A stretch of DNA of 64,000 nucleotides from Metallyticus violacea (lineage: Eukaryota; Arthropoda; Insecta; Mantodea; Metallyticidae). Positions 26,769-39,345 of this stretch are shown one piece after another (within the stretch, counting starts at the first letter, position 1; the number at the start of each line of letters is the position of its first letter). Below the pieces are notes generated by a model that saw only the letters and a program-made list of their open reading frames with translations, was not told where the DNA came from and did not search any database. The DNA lies in contig CM060838.1 in NCBI GenBank assembly GCA_030762175.1, positions 18,776,501 through 18,840,500 of the forward strand. The letters run 5' to 3'. Both the position numbers and the translations under genes were made by a program.

Positions 26769-26840
<72 letters not shown>

Positions 26841-27007
26841 TAGTAGTAGTAGTAATAGTACTAGTGGTAGTAGTAGTCGTAGTAGTAGTAGTAGTAGTAG
26901 TGGTAGTGGTAGTGGTAGTAGTAGTAGTGGTGGTAGTTGTAGTGGTAGTAGTAGTAGTGGTAGTAGTAGTAGAGTAGTCGTCGTCGTCGTAGTAGTAGAA
27001 GTAGTAA

Positions 27008-27051
<44 letters not shown>

Positions 27052-27052
27052 A

Positions 27053-27102
<50 letters not shown>

Positions 27103-27123
27103 ATAGTAGTAGTAGTAGTAGTG
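26769..27123 (+). repeat. 355-bp imperfect (AGT)n microsatellite
   Basis: Long run of GTA/AGT units with scattered GTG and GTC variants. Long Thr/Leu frames in it are artefacts. Confidence 0.97.
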
Positions 27124-27799
27124 GATATTTTATTGTACGATTTTAGGATACACTCAAATAAATACATCTGTCGCATGGGCCTTACGGCCGTACATGCTAA
27201 TGTCGTCCTTATAGCAATCAAAATGGCCATAAATTAAAAAAGCGCTGCGAATCACACTATATAGTTGAGATAATAAAGTACTCGGGATTACCGCAGCTTT
27301 GAACACGTTTATTCTATAAGTTCCAATTATTTTCATTTCATTTTTCTCAGTTGTAACACAGACGATACACATTCTACCCTGAAACATTAATGCTTTATTA
27401 CCTATATTATCATGAAATAGGCTTCATTTCTTTCAGTTATTAAATCAACGAATATGTATTTTTTCTAGCTATTAAATCGAGAAAAAAATATAATTAATGT
27501 TGTTTTAAAATCAAGCAGATATATAGCACGTTTAAATGTGTTTTAAGCGACATATACAAGAGTTGTTTGATAATTTAATAAATAGAAGTGGTAGCACTGC
27601 GAATTAAAATTAAACTCAGTCATTTTTCCCTTTGTTTACTATTATATACAAGGTAACCAACCCGCTACGAAATCGGGAATTGGTTTTGCGGCGGGAAGTT
27701 ACTGTGTAACGCCTTCGCTATCTGCCGAGAGAAATCGTGTCTCGGAATCGGAACTCGTAGCGTGCATATTTTTGTCTCTTTCGTTATTTACTAGTAGTA

Positions 27800-28099
27800 A
27801 ACAGTAATTAATATTGTACTCACTATGATGGTAGATGCTTGAAGTGTCTGCCCTCCGCTGTGAGACATGAAAATATTTATAGACAGCCGCCGCAATTCAT
27901 CCTCCCCAATATTGAAAACTGTCTCCCAGATATTTTGTTTCAGCGCCTCCACGGATTTTATTTCAGACACAGCAGTAATTTTATATGGATGAAGATGCAG
28001 CTGCTGAGTGGCTTTATACGCACTGCCGACAGATACACTTACTTGCTGGCTCTTGTTACGGAAATACAACTGAAATAGCAATAACGACAGACATGACAA
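27800..28099 (-). pseudogene. Tc1/IS630-type transposase remnant with internal deletion
   Basis: The minus-strand frame joins SVGSAYKATQQLHLHPYKIT, typical of the N-terminal DNA-binding/linker region, directly to LKQNIWETVFNIGEDELRRL, typical of the far C-terminus. The catalytic core is missing. This is a probable MITE derived from an IS630-like element; its terminal repeats were not located. Confidence 0.6.
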
Positions 28100-29284
28100 A
28101 CCAGCTCAATTGTCGCGTTAGCGAAGCTGTAACTCCACTAATTTTAATTCCTGGAGTTGCGCTTCGAAAGATGTAGCCAAGTTTCATCGGCATGGTAAAG
28201 TATGAAAGAAAATGTCCATCTCTCTATAACATTATCGTCAACTGAATGCAAAACCTATAGGGAATTAGCCATCTTAGAACCCACCGGGCACATACACGTC
28301 TCACGTGGAACTTTTCGGTTACCAACGAGTGGGTGGAATGTGAAACGTCCTAGCATGTACGTATGCTAAAGGTAACATATAGTAATTAATTCCAGCTATT
28401 CCATTGCGTTTGTGTTACGTGTAGAAGGAGAAGAACAAATTCTTATAAGCCTTAAAGTTTCTTTTTCGAGCTCCATCCTGCCTGGTGACTTAGATGTTCA
28501 GGAAATTCAGATGGTTCCTTATCATTAGACCAGTCGTCCACACCGCCGTGATTTAGATAATGACGTGTGTGCGGGTCGGTATTATTGCCGGACAAGTTAT
28601 CGTATTTTATTTCCTCCCTGAAAATATAAATATCAAATGACTTTAGCCACCAAGGACTCGGGCTCATTTGTACCAACATTTCATTAATTTCATTTATTGC
28701 CTCATAAGATCTTGGCAATTAACGGGGCATTAAACTCTTGCCTTCCTCCAAGAAAATGTGTTGCAGGGTCAGTTATACCTCTGTTGTGGTTTTGGTAGCA
28801 AAATGCGCATTCAAACATGTGACCTTTATATTAACATCCGAGGTCGAGAGTCGATACTGGAAAAACTCGATTCTTAATGCTAAAAATTAGCAATTTAAAT
28901 GCATAGCCTTCTACATTTCTCTGAATAGCCAAAATGAAAGAAAGTTACTGAGAATTCTTTCCTCATATTGTATACCAAAATTCACTACATTACGAACTTA
29001 AACTTGTGTATTCACAATAACAAATGTCAATTGTTCCGGAAATAGTGATGACATATCTCAATAACGTCACCAAGTGGTTGTTTGTAAAAACTTAAAACGT
29101 GACCCTCGTATTATAGGCTCAGGAAGCAAAGAAGAGCCTTCCATCTTTTCTTTGTCTATTGGATTGCTGATAGATTTTTTTAATTCCTAAACTCATCGTA
29201 CTATTTTCTTGGCTTAAGGGTTGTAGATTCACTTTTTTCTTAACGTTTTATTTATTGTCGCTTTGACCGTATTGGTCTTCTATT

Positions 29285-29490
29285 GAGTCTGCACAGATTG
29301 TGGTGGACTGAATACTATAGGTGTAAGTCTGTAGGGATGAATGAATAAAGTTATCTGGGCATTCACCTCCTCAGGGTAAATAAAAATTCACAAAAAACGT
29401 TACCCATGCAGCTTGATCTGACCGGAATCGAACCCAGGACCTCCGAATTAGTAGTCGCAAACGCTAACGTTAGATCACGGGGGTGGTAAT
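29285..29490 (-). mobile_element. SINE-like element, fourth type (tRNA-like head)
   Basis: The minus strand reads CCCCCGTGATCTAACGTTAG, then GGTCCTGGGTTCGATTCCGG (B-box-like). A single copy, so boundaries are uncertain. Confidence 0.5.
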
Positions 29491-29873
29491 TCATTTTTGT
29501 AACCGGATCTTTTGCATATTACAAACTCACATACATGTTGTTTGCTTCGGGAAAAAATTCAGAAATGTTGTGGTCGGTCAAATGGAATAAAGACGAGAAA
29601 GTTTCTCATTGTCACCGATGTTACATGCACCATATTTGCTTACAGGTGTTATAAACGTCTTTATCCGCGTTCGTTTCATAGCGTTCGTTTCATCCAGCGT
29701 CACATCAATATGATAATGAAAGTCATTATTCCAATGAGTGTAATTATCATCTTATTACCTCACTGAACGCAGTAATTAACTAAAACATATTTACATGTCA
29801 TCCTTCAAAACGACTCCTGCAAAAAAGTATCTTAAAAAGACACATTTTCTCTTTGTGTTTCTTATTTATTATA

Positions 29874-31036
29874 CAGGATGCCACAAAAGTAGCTACACAC
29901 TTCTTGAATTACAGTTAACAAAGAATCGCACTTCTTTTTATGTTCAAACTGTTTCCTTCTGCATTAACGCAAGGTTGGAGTCTACCTGGAACTCTCTGAC
30001 GCACCACGCAACACAGCTGAATGTTCTCCAGATTGTGGAAGGCGATCTCAATGTAAACAGTCAGCTGTTTTGCTCAGTTTGTGATTTCCTCCCATACACT
30101 TTGTCGTTAACCAGGCCCGAACAACTATAGCATAATGTGCAGGAGCTCCATCATGCTGGAAGTAGAGTTGATCTAAGTTTTTCAAATGCATGATGTGTAG
30201 GCTCTTGAAATAGAGCCAAGTATGCGTTACCCTCTAGATTTCTGTCAATAAAGTGCGCCCTAATTACACTAAATGCCGATATGGCACCCCACACATTTAC
30301 GCCGGGCTGATTTAGCGCTTGCTCTAAAACTACATGATGGTTTTCCGGGTACCAATAGGATGTCGGTTTACATGTTCCGGTAACTTAAAAGTGGCCTCAT
30401 CCGACCACACAACGTTTTGAAAGAAAATTGTGTTATGTCGATACTGATCGAGCATAATCTTGCAAAATGTCTGGATCATCTTCCAATAAATCATATGCCA
30501 TGCGTGGAATGTGCACTGAACTTCTACTGATGCAATATCTCATGAATTGACCGAGGTAATATTGTGGAAATTCTACCGTTAATTGTCTTGTGGACTTTCT
30601 TGGACTGGTCGTGACAACCAGGCAAACATTAAGTTCACTTTCCTCATTCCGCGCTAATCTAGGTCGCCCAAGATGAGGTACATTCAAAACAGAACCTTCA
30701 ATTTCAAATGTGTGAATTACACTGTAAACAGCCTTACGTGATGGTAAATCTGTCTCCAAAGGTTCTCTTCTTTCCCTCAGGACAGCACTTAAAACTGTTG
30801 ATAACCGGCCTTTACAGGAAAAAATATTTCCTCTTTCGTTAACATTTTCAACTGTTAGTTACGATTCATTTTCCTGTTTCCTGTTCTTCCCCCTGACAGT
30901 ATTACCAAACTAGAAACACATCTACAGAGTTAAAAGCTAATTAAGAAGGAAAAAGTTTTGAACATAACATACAAAGAAGTGAAATCATATATTAACTGAA
31001 ATTCACTAAGTGTGCAGTTACTTTTGCGCCATCCTG
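29874..31036 (-). mobile_element. Tc1/IS630-type transposon with intact ends, defective transposase
   Basis: Ends CAGGATGCCACAAAAGTAGC and, inverted, CAGGATGGCGCAAAAGTAAC, flanked by TA on both sides. It is 1163 bp, near the size of a full element. The minus-strand frame at 30433-30759 has a helix-turn-helix-like stretch (RKSTRQLTVEF, SRSSVHI). Further along, the opposite-strand text of TCATGCTGGAAGTAG fits a catalytic-region remnant. Frame breaks make it inactive. Confidence 0.8.
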
Positions 31037-32226
31037 TATACATTTGCAACACATTTCTTGCAATTAAATACCAGAATTTCTCGAGAATTCCCATCGACAA
31101 GTTTCATTTCTTGTTTATTCGTCTCTACATTCTTTTCCAGACCAAGGATACTTGAAGCAATTTTCTTTTTACTCTTTACAGATCTCTCTATATAACCTTC
31201 TGCTACAGTATTCGATGTCCAACTTCCGTGCTTGGCGGTTTATAGTTCAGCTCCTGAATTAGCCAACAACGGTGCAAAGCATCTCCGGAAACAATGTCCG
31301 GTGTATGCTTCAGGATTCGGCAGTTATGAGAATGCAATATCCTTCGGAATTTTCACAGACATGTTGACAATAACTGGTTGTCTAGTATGTTCCTGTGTCC
31401 CACAATAAATATCCCTGATTAGTTTTTTGAGGGCGGAGAAAAAACAAAACAAAAACAAAACAAACAAAAAACGCGCGCGCCTCCTTGCACTCTTGGTCAT
31501 GGTAGTTGGTAGGAAAAATCGCATGCATACATTCATTTCAGATATTCTCCACTGGCATATACGTCAGCTGTTCCACAAGCACCAGATAATATAACAATAA
31601 GTGCCACTTTAACAAACAGAAATCCATCCTTCGTTTCTCTCAAATATTTACCTTACAATTTCGTGTTTAGCAAAAATTTTAGATTTCTTTGCTCTATATC
31701 CCTGGCTCTTTCTTTTAAGAAATGCAATTAAAGTAGTATATTTGCCAAAAGTGAAGTTTGTTTTCATGGAGATGAAGCTCGCAACATAGAATAATACGCC
31801 CACATGAACGTAGGCTTGTATGATTTTGATAAATGCTCAAAACAAACCTTATCATTTATGATATCACTTTCTTACTGTCGTACCATTTTAAATAGCGCTC
31901 ATGTAAAAATTTATATTTCACTTTCGATTTACTTGGCAGAAGTGATGAAACAATTATTGAAGCAACTAATTCAATATATAAAGGTAAACTGAGCATCGCT
32001 CATTTTAGAAAAAGAACTATTTTACCTTTCTCACAAATGTTCCTCCGTTCTATTTAATTGTATATCAATTGTTGTAAATTGACATTATTACTGTGTTATT
32101 TCTAAACTAACCATAATCTATGAAATACTAATCGCAGTGAGTTAAAATAAATTAGAATGTTGTTATTAATAATAATTCGATGTTAAGTAGTAATTATTAA
32201 ACGAACACGGATAAAATATTGTATAC

Positions 32227-32332
32227 AACTGGTGGAATTAGCTTCATTAGAGCTCTCGTATAATTACAGAGTCCTGCTACCGCCTCGTTCTGCAAACACA
32301 CTCAAACTATAATGAAGCTCATTCCACCAGTT
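32227..32332. repeat. Short inverted repeat (hairpin, about 25-base arms)
   Basis: AACTGGTGGAATTAGCTTCA at the left is inverted as TGAAGCTCATTCCACCAGTT at the right, around a ~55-base loop. A MITE remnant or small foldback. Confidence 0.7.
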
Positions 32333-32584
32333 TATAAATAATTATATTATCATACAGGGAATTTATTTCCTTGGAATGGAATCGAAAGACTAATAAGAGC
32401 TCTCATGTAACAGGATAAAGGCACTTTCGATTAGATTTTCTGTCTTCATGCCTCACTTTTTTTACGAGGTTCAATGTGGGCAATGTTTCCTGAGAAGCCA
32501 TCTTGTTCTTGTTGACATTTGGTGCTTGGCTATTAGCGGGGAGTAACTCGCGTTCCAGATATTCCTTTAGATACACTAGAGAGG

Positions 32585-33925
32585 ATGTAAAATGCTATGA
32601 TTAAGTCTATTCTGTTACATGGAAGTGAAATATGGGGAGAGGGGCTGAAATGTAAATAAAAGTCAAGAAAACATTTTGGAAAAGGGTCCTCGGGCTCTCC
32701 AAAGAAACTTTTTGATTTTATTTGGTTTATTTACGGACGCTCTTTAAGATCTCAAGCCATCAGCGTCCCATTCATTTCAGTACGTGAAACGGCCGATCAG
32801 TTTTGCTCAGAGGCCTCTTCTTTCAGGCTTGAAGTTCTTTATAAAACCGTAAATTTACGATTTGAAACCCACAGCTTTATTTCCCTTCCGAAGGAAGCTA
32901 TACTTCAGCTTTTTACGCCGGAAAAATCCATAGATCCTGGCCGGTACTAAACCCGCAATCTTGGGTTTAGGAGGCAAGTATGGTTACCACTACACCACAA
33001 GGACCGACTCTGCAAAGAAACGTCAAACTGTGGGGGTCATGAGGGAGATGGGTTGTTTTGAAGAAGCGGTTAATAGTAGTAAAACAAGGACGGTGAAACA
33101 CTGGCTTAGACTAATGCAGGAAGACCCGTTCACACTTCGCATTAAATGCTATAGACACCAGATGCAAAATACAACACAACGTTTTGGGCTGCAGGGTGGA
33201 AGAAGGAATCAAAAGATTTTGCATGGGTCCAATATGGCAACGGGGTATTGCAAATAATAAAAATATTGGGAAAAAGGTTAAAACAAGGCTAGAGGATATC
33301 AGCAGGTAGGAAATCGAGGCAGGATGTAACAGAAAGTCTGCTTGAGCCCATCGAATGAAATTAAACTAGTATAGGATAAAAAGGTATATATGCTCGTTCT
33401 AGGGAGAAAGCTGAGATTAGGAATGGCCTGGCTTAGACTAGGAAGTTGGGAGGCTCGAAAAATAACGGAGAGTTCTGGTAAGAGAATCTTCCCATTTTGA
33501 GGAGGGTAGGAGGAATGGGTACATATTCTGGCAGAATGTTCACACTGGGAACATCTGAGAAAAACGCTGTTTCCTGAAAACTTTTTAGGACAATTAGAGG
33601 ATGATTGGCATACTGGAACCTGTTTGGGAACCACACTAATGGTCGAATATGTACTTTTTCCTAGCCAAAGTGCGCAAAGCTAGAAGCAATTTATTTTCTG
33701 GTTAGAACGCAATAACTAGTGTAATTATAAATAATGTAATATGTTTTCAGTCATATATCTGTAAATACCGTTCCCATTGTAATGCTATTATTAATAATGT
33801 TTTATTTGTATTATTATTTGTTTCTCTTTCTAAGTGTGTATCATGTTTAAGCATGCAAGGTCTACCATTATGCAAAAAATATGGTTGTAATGTGTATATA
33901 GAATTTTATAACAATAAAGATACAC
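32585..33925 (+). pseudogene. Non-LTR retrotransposon (LINE) 3' end, interrupted by SINE2
   Basis: C-terminal region of a LINE ORF2: SILLHGSEIWGEGLK, then TFWKRVLGLSKET, a SINE2 insertion, then GVMREMGCFEEAV, VKHWLRLMQEDPF and finally HILAECSHWEHLRKTLF (CX3-type HxC knuckle-like end). A 3'UTR follows, then AATAAAGATACACC and a (TAC)n tail. Frameshifts show it is dead. The 5' part is missing. Confidence 0.75.
32709..33007 (-). mobile_element. SINE2 inserted in the LINE, 14-bp target duplication
   Basis: Full reverse copy with CATAAATTTACGGTT-type body. Flanked by CTCTCCAAAGAAAC (32695-32708) and CTCTGCAAAGAAAC (33008-33021), one mismatch. Removing it approximately rejoins the LINE text. Confidence 0.92.
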
Positions 33926-33938
33926 CTACTACTACTAT

Positions 33939-34003
<65 letters not shown>

Positions 34004-34019
34004 ATACTACTACTGCTAT

Positions 34020-34075
<56 letters not shown>
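33926..34075 (+). repeat. (TAC)n microsatellite at the LINE 3' end
   Basis: About 50 TAC units beginning directly after AATAAAGATACACC. Poly-Thr or poly-Ser frames here are artefacts. Confidence 0.95.
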
Positions 34076-35359
34076 ACTAGGAGTATGCTCGTGGCCCACA
34101 CATTTAGCCTTGTGCTTGTTTTGGGGGAAGAAATCCAGTGGTCTTTGGCAAATATCCAGGAGCTCTGTTGAACCAAACACTAATATCCATGCTGAACGCC
34201 ATGCACTAAAGGTCATCTGGCTCCTCTATCCTTGTTTTGCCTAATAAAATGTTAATTGCATCAAAAACCCCGCATATATCGGGCAACATTCCTGGCAATA
34301 GATCTAAGACAGCGAGATGTGCTTGGCTCACTGTTGCCTCAGATGCAGCGAGTGAAGAGAAGAGACATATCCCCCGTAGAACCTCATCGAACCAATCCAT
34401 TTTCCTGATGTGGGCCCGCTAATTGAAAGCATGAAGAAAATTTGATAAAGGTACTGCCTTATATCGTTTAAGTTTCTGAATTGCCTTTGCCGCCCGCTTT
34501 GCATATACTGTTGAGTCATGTATATACAGTGCGTGTTTCAAATAATGAACTTCTGTTGACTCTTGATGACAATAAAGCTCCTACTATTACAGCTGCTAAG
34601 GAGGTAATTTTAGATACTGAAAGATCGTATAATAGTAATTAACACTTGTATTCCCTATTGAGATATCAAAAGCCTGAAATAAAGCGCAAGCTATGTTACA
34701 TTAAGGCAAGTTTCGTTTTTCTTCCAGTGGAATTACCTCATTTAAAATTTTTGAGATTAAATTAGTTGACATTAGTGATGAATATATTTTATACCATGGA
34801 GTAAAGTCCTTAGCATCAACCATACAGTGTAACTGATCCTGAACACTGCCTTGCGTTTCGATGTAAAAAAAAAAAAAAGAAAAAAGAAAGAAACAGCCAT
34901 TTTCTGCATTAGAGCCACTAACTATAAACCCTGACATATGTTTCCTAAATTAAGTCAGGCTTATGCTGATATCAATAAGAAATTGTTCCAATTCTATTGG
35001 TAATACTAAACTTTTGTAAAAAGAACGAATGGCTTAAATGGTATGTTTGGTAAAACCGAAGATGCAGTAAATAAAAATAAATACAAAAGAATAAATAATA
35101 CAAAATGTATTTTTAAAATACTGCATTCAGTTGTGAGAAACTATTGTATTCATAGCATCCATTATTTTACATAAGTATCTGCATACACTTGTATTTTATT
35201 GCATGATATTAACCTGGTTTGCCAACTCAATGAAGTGATACAATAAGGTAAACTTTCTATGATAAAGCCTGAATTTATACTATTGTAAATAATCAGGAAA
35301 TTTTATCATTTATGCTAATTGGGTTTACTACTAGATGGTCATTTAAATGGACAATTTAC

Positions 35360-35398
<39 letters not shown>
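35360..35398 (+). repeat. (TA)n microsatellite
   Basis: About 19 TA units. Confidence 0.97.
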
Positions 35399-35402
<4 letters not shown>

Positions 35403-35802
35403 CTAGAAAATTATGCAAAATGTGCTTTGTAGATGATATGAAAAGTACCTTGTTAGATTCTGCTCGTGTCCTAAGCTATGCACATTTACATTCCAAACCG
35501 CCATATAAAGTTTTGTTTTCGGTGAAAGGCCCCAAAAGTTGATCTTATTTTCCAACATCACAAAGAGCAATGAAGGCTAACAATACTAACAGTTGTAGAC
35601 CGCTCTTTACACAATTGTGTACAATATCGTACCAAGTGTATGAAGCTGTAACTTTGTTAAGGAAACCTTTAAAGAAAGCATACACTCATATAATACAAAA
35701 ACAACAATGCTTTATTCCCATTAGCACGACATTCTTTAAGAACATATCCATTCATGCATGCTGGTCTTCAAATGTATAAACGTTACCTTCTTATCTTAAA
35801 TA

Positions 35803-36676
35803 ACGAGGGTGCCAAAATGTGTACACACTTTCATATTAGATATCTATTTAACATATTTCAAAGTTGGACCGAAAATAACAATAATGTGTAATATGATGTT
35901 CTGTAAACAGATGTGACTCACATTACGTTATGCTAGCGTTGCTACAACAAAATGGGGCCAAGATTATCGTTTGAACAGCGGAAATAAATTTTGAAGTGGT
36001 ATTGGAAAACCGAGAATATTGTTGAAGTTCAAAGGTAATGGTACAGAACAAAACCATTCTTCGGATCTAATTGCCTTGGACTTCTACCTATGGGGAACTC
36101 TTAAGGATGTTGTGTACCGTAGAAAACCAGCTACACTGGCAGAAATTAAAACGGCATGTGTTGCAATCGCTGAGGATACTTTCGCAAACGTTGTTCAATC
36201 AGTAGTTCAACGTACTCAGAAGTGTATCGACGCCAATTGTGGGCATTTTGAGCAACTGTTGTAACTGTAAAAGTCTAAGATGATTAGTGCTCATCATTTT
36301 CTGTTTGTGTGAATGCATTTTTGTTATGTTAACATACCGCCACGGGTGGCCGAAGTCGTTGTCTCGGACTCGTGAGCGGAAGGTCTGGGTTCGAAAACCG
36401 CCAGGACCGTCCTTCCTGGCTGAGGTTTTTTCCAGGTTTTCCTCAGTCCTCATAAATGGCAAATGCCGGGGAGGTACCCTAAACTTAGGCCTGGAACGAT
36501 TCCTTCCATAAAATCCTTTCCCAATATATCATTTCATCTCATGTATCATCAGTGTCCATCGCCTGTGGTGCCTCTGTAGCAAAAACGGGCGTTAAACACT
36601 ATTCAGTCAGTTCAGTCAGTTATGTTAACACAGTTTTTTCTTTGCTTGAAGTGCGTATACATTTTGGCACTCTCTG
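35803..36676 (+). mobile_element. Tc1/mariner-type MITE copy 2, split by a SINE1
   Basis: Ends GAGGGTGCCAAAATGTGTAC and, inverted, GAGAGTGCCAAAATGTATAC, flanked by TA. The transposase C-terminus is visible: LDFYLWGTLKDVVYRR and then TQKCIDANCGHFEQLL, an F-x-L-W-G class motif of Tc1/IS630-like proteins. It is the same family as 1724-2484, in the opposite orientation. Excluding the SINE it is about 580 bp. Confidence 0.85.
36335..36618 (+). mobile_element. SINE1 nested in the MITE, 12-bp target duplication
   Basis: Starts CCGCCACGGGTGGCCGAAGT, has B-box GGTTCGAAAACCGCC, and ends GGGCGTTAAACACTATTCAG with a (TCAG)n tail. Flanked by GTTATGTTAACA at 36323-36334 and 36619-36630. Confidence 0.93.
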
Positions 36677-38057
36677 TATATACATGTACTACAAGCGTTT
36701 GTAACCACATGAACATCTTAATAAAAACTCGTTTATACTATTTACAAATTCACTGAGAAATTTACAGCTTTATTACAATACCAAATATATATTGCAAACT
36801 GTTCACATGGAATATTAGATGTTTAAAAAGATAAAGTAGAAAAATTAAAATGAATTACATTGTATTCATTTGTCTTTATGTGCTAACATTTTAGCTGTAG
36901 TTCATATACGACATATTCCAAATCACTTGTATGCCCAGTATCGTGCAATAAATGAAACGAAATGAAATAAGGAAAGTAACAATGCACTGAGGTATTCCAC
37001 GGGGTGTTTATGTTAATTTCAACAATGGTGTGATAATGTTTAGCATCGCACACTGCAGCTTCCTGTCACGTGTGCCAGTGCATCAGGTTGTGTGTTCCTG
37101 CTGCTGTTTCTTTACAGATCCAAATCCTGGAAGAAGCTTTAAAGTATCTGTTTAATTCAGAATAATATAATCTAATGTCTCGACTATTCTATATGAACGT
37201 AACTAAACATGTAAAGTTTACAAGATTAGGATATATGTATATATTGAATTATTTTTATGCTTCCGACAAATAAAGTGCGATGAACACTATCAAAGTACAT
37301 TTTCTCTTAAAACATAAGAGGCAACAGAAGCATCAGAAACTTTTCAAACACTGTGCTAATTGTTGAATGATTAATTTTGTTAAAAATTTCTCCTGTTAGG
37401 ACTTTTTTATGGACTGTCTGTTGATTGAACTTAGCTGAAAAAGATGTTATCCAGCAGGAAATGAATCTATGAAATCACCAGTGGTAGGAGTTATATTCAA
37501 TATATACTTTTCAATAATTAAACTTAAATTTTTGTTATACTTTTATAAATAAGGATATTTACAGATATTAAAAAGAATTACACCCGATATTTGTCCATAT
37601 TTCCGGTAATAGTACATATTTTTACATATTTGAGATGGCTTCATTTTCAGGTATGCAAATTTTACAAACAGCGATCAGATAACAAGAGGGTCGATATTTG
37701 TTGTTTTTAAAATTATATTTTTCAAAATGAATATTACATAATTACTTCGAAAGGTTCAGCTGCAATTAAAACTGTATATAGTTAGTAAAACGATTCGCTT
37801 TCCATTAATAAAATGAAGGTAAATTTGCTCTGTTATTTATTTACCCGTTTCATTCCTTGAGAAAGGAACATACATGTGAATATTACTTCATAGTTAAGGT
37901 GAGAAAATATTTGTCGGTATAAACTAGTAAAACAAATGTGCGGAACGATTTATTAAAGTACTCATAATGCCTTTATAAGCACTTATTTGTATTATATCGT
38001 TTTCCGAGGACTTAAGAAAACAACTAAATGGCACTAACTTAAATCAACATCTCCCCA

Positions 38058-38135
38058 GTCGCCGATACCATTAGCCAATGTCGTTAAACAAGAACTCGTG
38101 AGCAGTAGATCTGGGTTTCGATTCCCTCCAGGACT
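38058..38135 (+). mobile_element. SINE1 5' half (split copy)
   Basis: Carries GTCGTTAAACAAGAACTCGTG, then GGGTTTCGATTCCCTCCAGG, ending where a 1-kb TIR element begins. The 3' half resumes at 39166. Confidence 0.75.
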
Positions 38136-39162
38136 CTATTCCACAAAAGAGTAGTCTAATAAATACAAGTGTTAGTACAAGTCCTTGTAAAGCATGCTCT
38201 TGTAACTTTCAATTCCACGAAAGAAGTGCAACACTAGTAAAGTGTTAGTAAAAAATTACAAGTGACGCTATATATGAGCAAGATGGGGGAAACAGCTGTT
38301 TGCCGCACATCGCCATATCATGAATTAGGTTGTGTCCACTACTTAGAGATTTTTAGTGTACAGAGTGGAATATTGTCTTTCCTGCTAACTAGGTTTGTAT
38401 TTTTCTCATATATAATGATAATTGAAGTGCTTTATTATGCGTTAATCTATATTCAAAAGTAATAATCCCACAAGGCTACATTTAGGAGCATCAATTTCAA
38501 TCGTCTACAGATGGCAGAAAAATTGAGCTTCCCGATTGCTGAAGGTCATTTATTTTATTATTCCATTTGATCATTTATATTGCTTGACAATCACGTTCTC
38601 AATATAATAAAAAACTGGGGAAATTGTGTCAAAAGGGAAAATTGTAAAAGAGATTAAAGAATGAAAAGAAATTATTTTTGTGGCCTATAGCAAGGACCTT
38701 AAATATACATTAACTAAGATGCTGATCTTAAATATGCATTTGAAACAGGAATATTAAGTCATAAACCGTACTTTAATTCCACTTAACCTAACTTTATCAT
38801 TATATACAAATATTTATTTATTCTTTCTTCATACATGTTCCTAATCATCATCACTTTCGTTAATACTTAGCACATTTGGATCAACTGACTTCCAAAATCC
38901 TTAGAATGGTAATAAATTTTGTGCTAATATTTGCATTCCTACACTTGTAGAGAATTTTATACAAACGACCAGTGCTCGACTAATGCTAATATTTCTATGG
39001 AACAGAACAACGAAAAATCACTTGTACACTTGTAAGTATGGAGTTATAAGGTACAAGAGTAGCAGAAATCTTTGTAGAACAGAATTTCACTACGTAGGTA
39101 ATAGCTGCAAGTTACAAGTTCATGCACTTGTAATGTGCTAGACCATACTTTTGTGAAACAGA
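38136..39162. mobile_element. Unclassified ~1.03-kb TIR element inserted in a SINE1
   Basis: Left end CTATTCCACAAAAGAGTAGTC; right end, inverted, TCTGTTTCACAAAAGTATGG. Both subterminal zones are packed with TACAAGT/ACTTGTA words. A 3-bp ACT (38133-38135, 39163-39165) may be the target duplication. No transposase frame seen. Non-autonomous DNA transposon, superfamily undetermined. Confidence 0.7.
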
Positions 39163-39165
39163 ACT

Positions 39166-39345
39166 GTCCTCCCTGACTGAGGTTTTTTTCCAGTTTTCTT
39201 CACGTCTCATACATAGGAAATACCGAGGATGTATCCTAAATTTAGAGCTGGAATGCCTTCTTCCTTAAAGAAAATTTTCTCAGTTTATCATGTCATTTCA
39301 TGTATCATCTGTGTTCACCGCTTGAGATCTATTTAAAAAAAATCT
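39166..39345 (+). mobile_element. SINE1 3' half (split copy)
   Basis: Resumes with GTCCTCCCTGACTGAGGTTT and continues through CATTTCATGTATCATCTGTG, the expected SINE1 order. Confidence 0.75.

Noticed and set aside
26739..27230. 163-codon Thr/Leu-rich reading frame
   Set aside because: Entirely generated by the (AGT)n tract.
28452..28718. 88-codon minus-strand frame with protein-like composition
   Set aside because: No family motif recognised and no splice or repeat support; left unassigned.
33853..34176. Poly-Thr / poly-Ser frames on both strands
   Set aside because: Translation of the (TAC)n tract at the LINE end.
34206..34400. 64-codon frame open on both strands near the LINE end
   Set aside because: Could be part of another repeat, but nothing identifies it.
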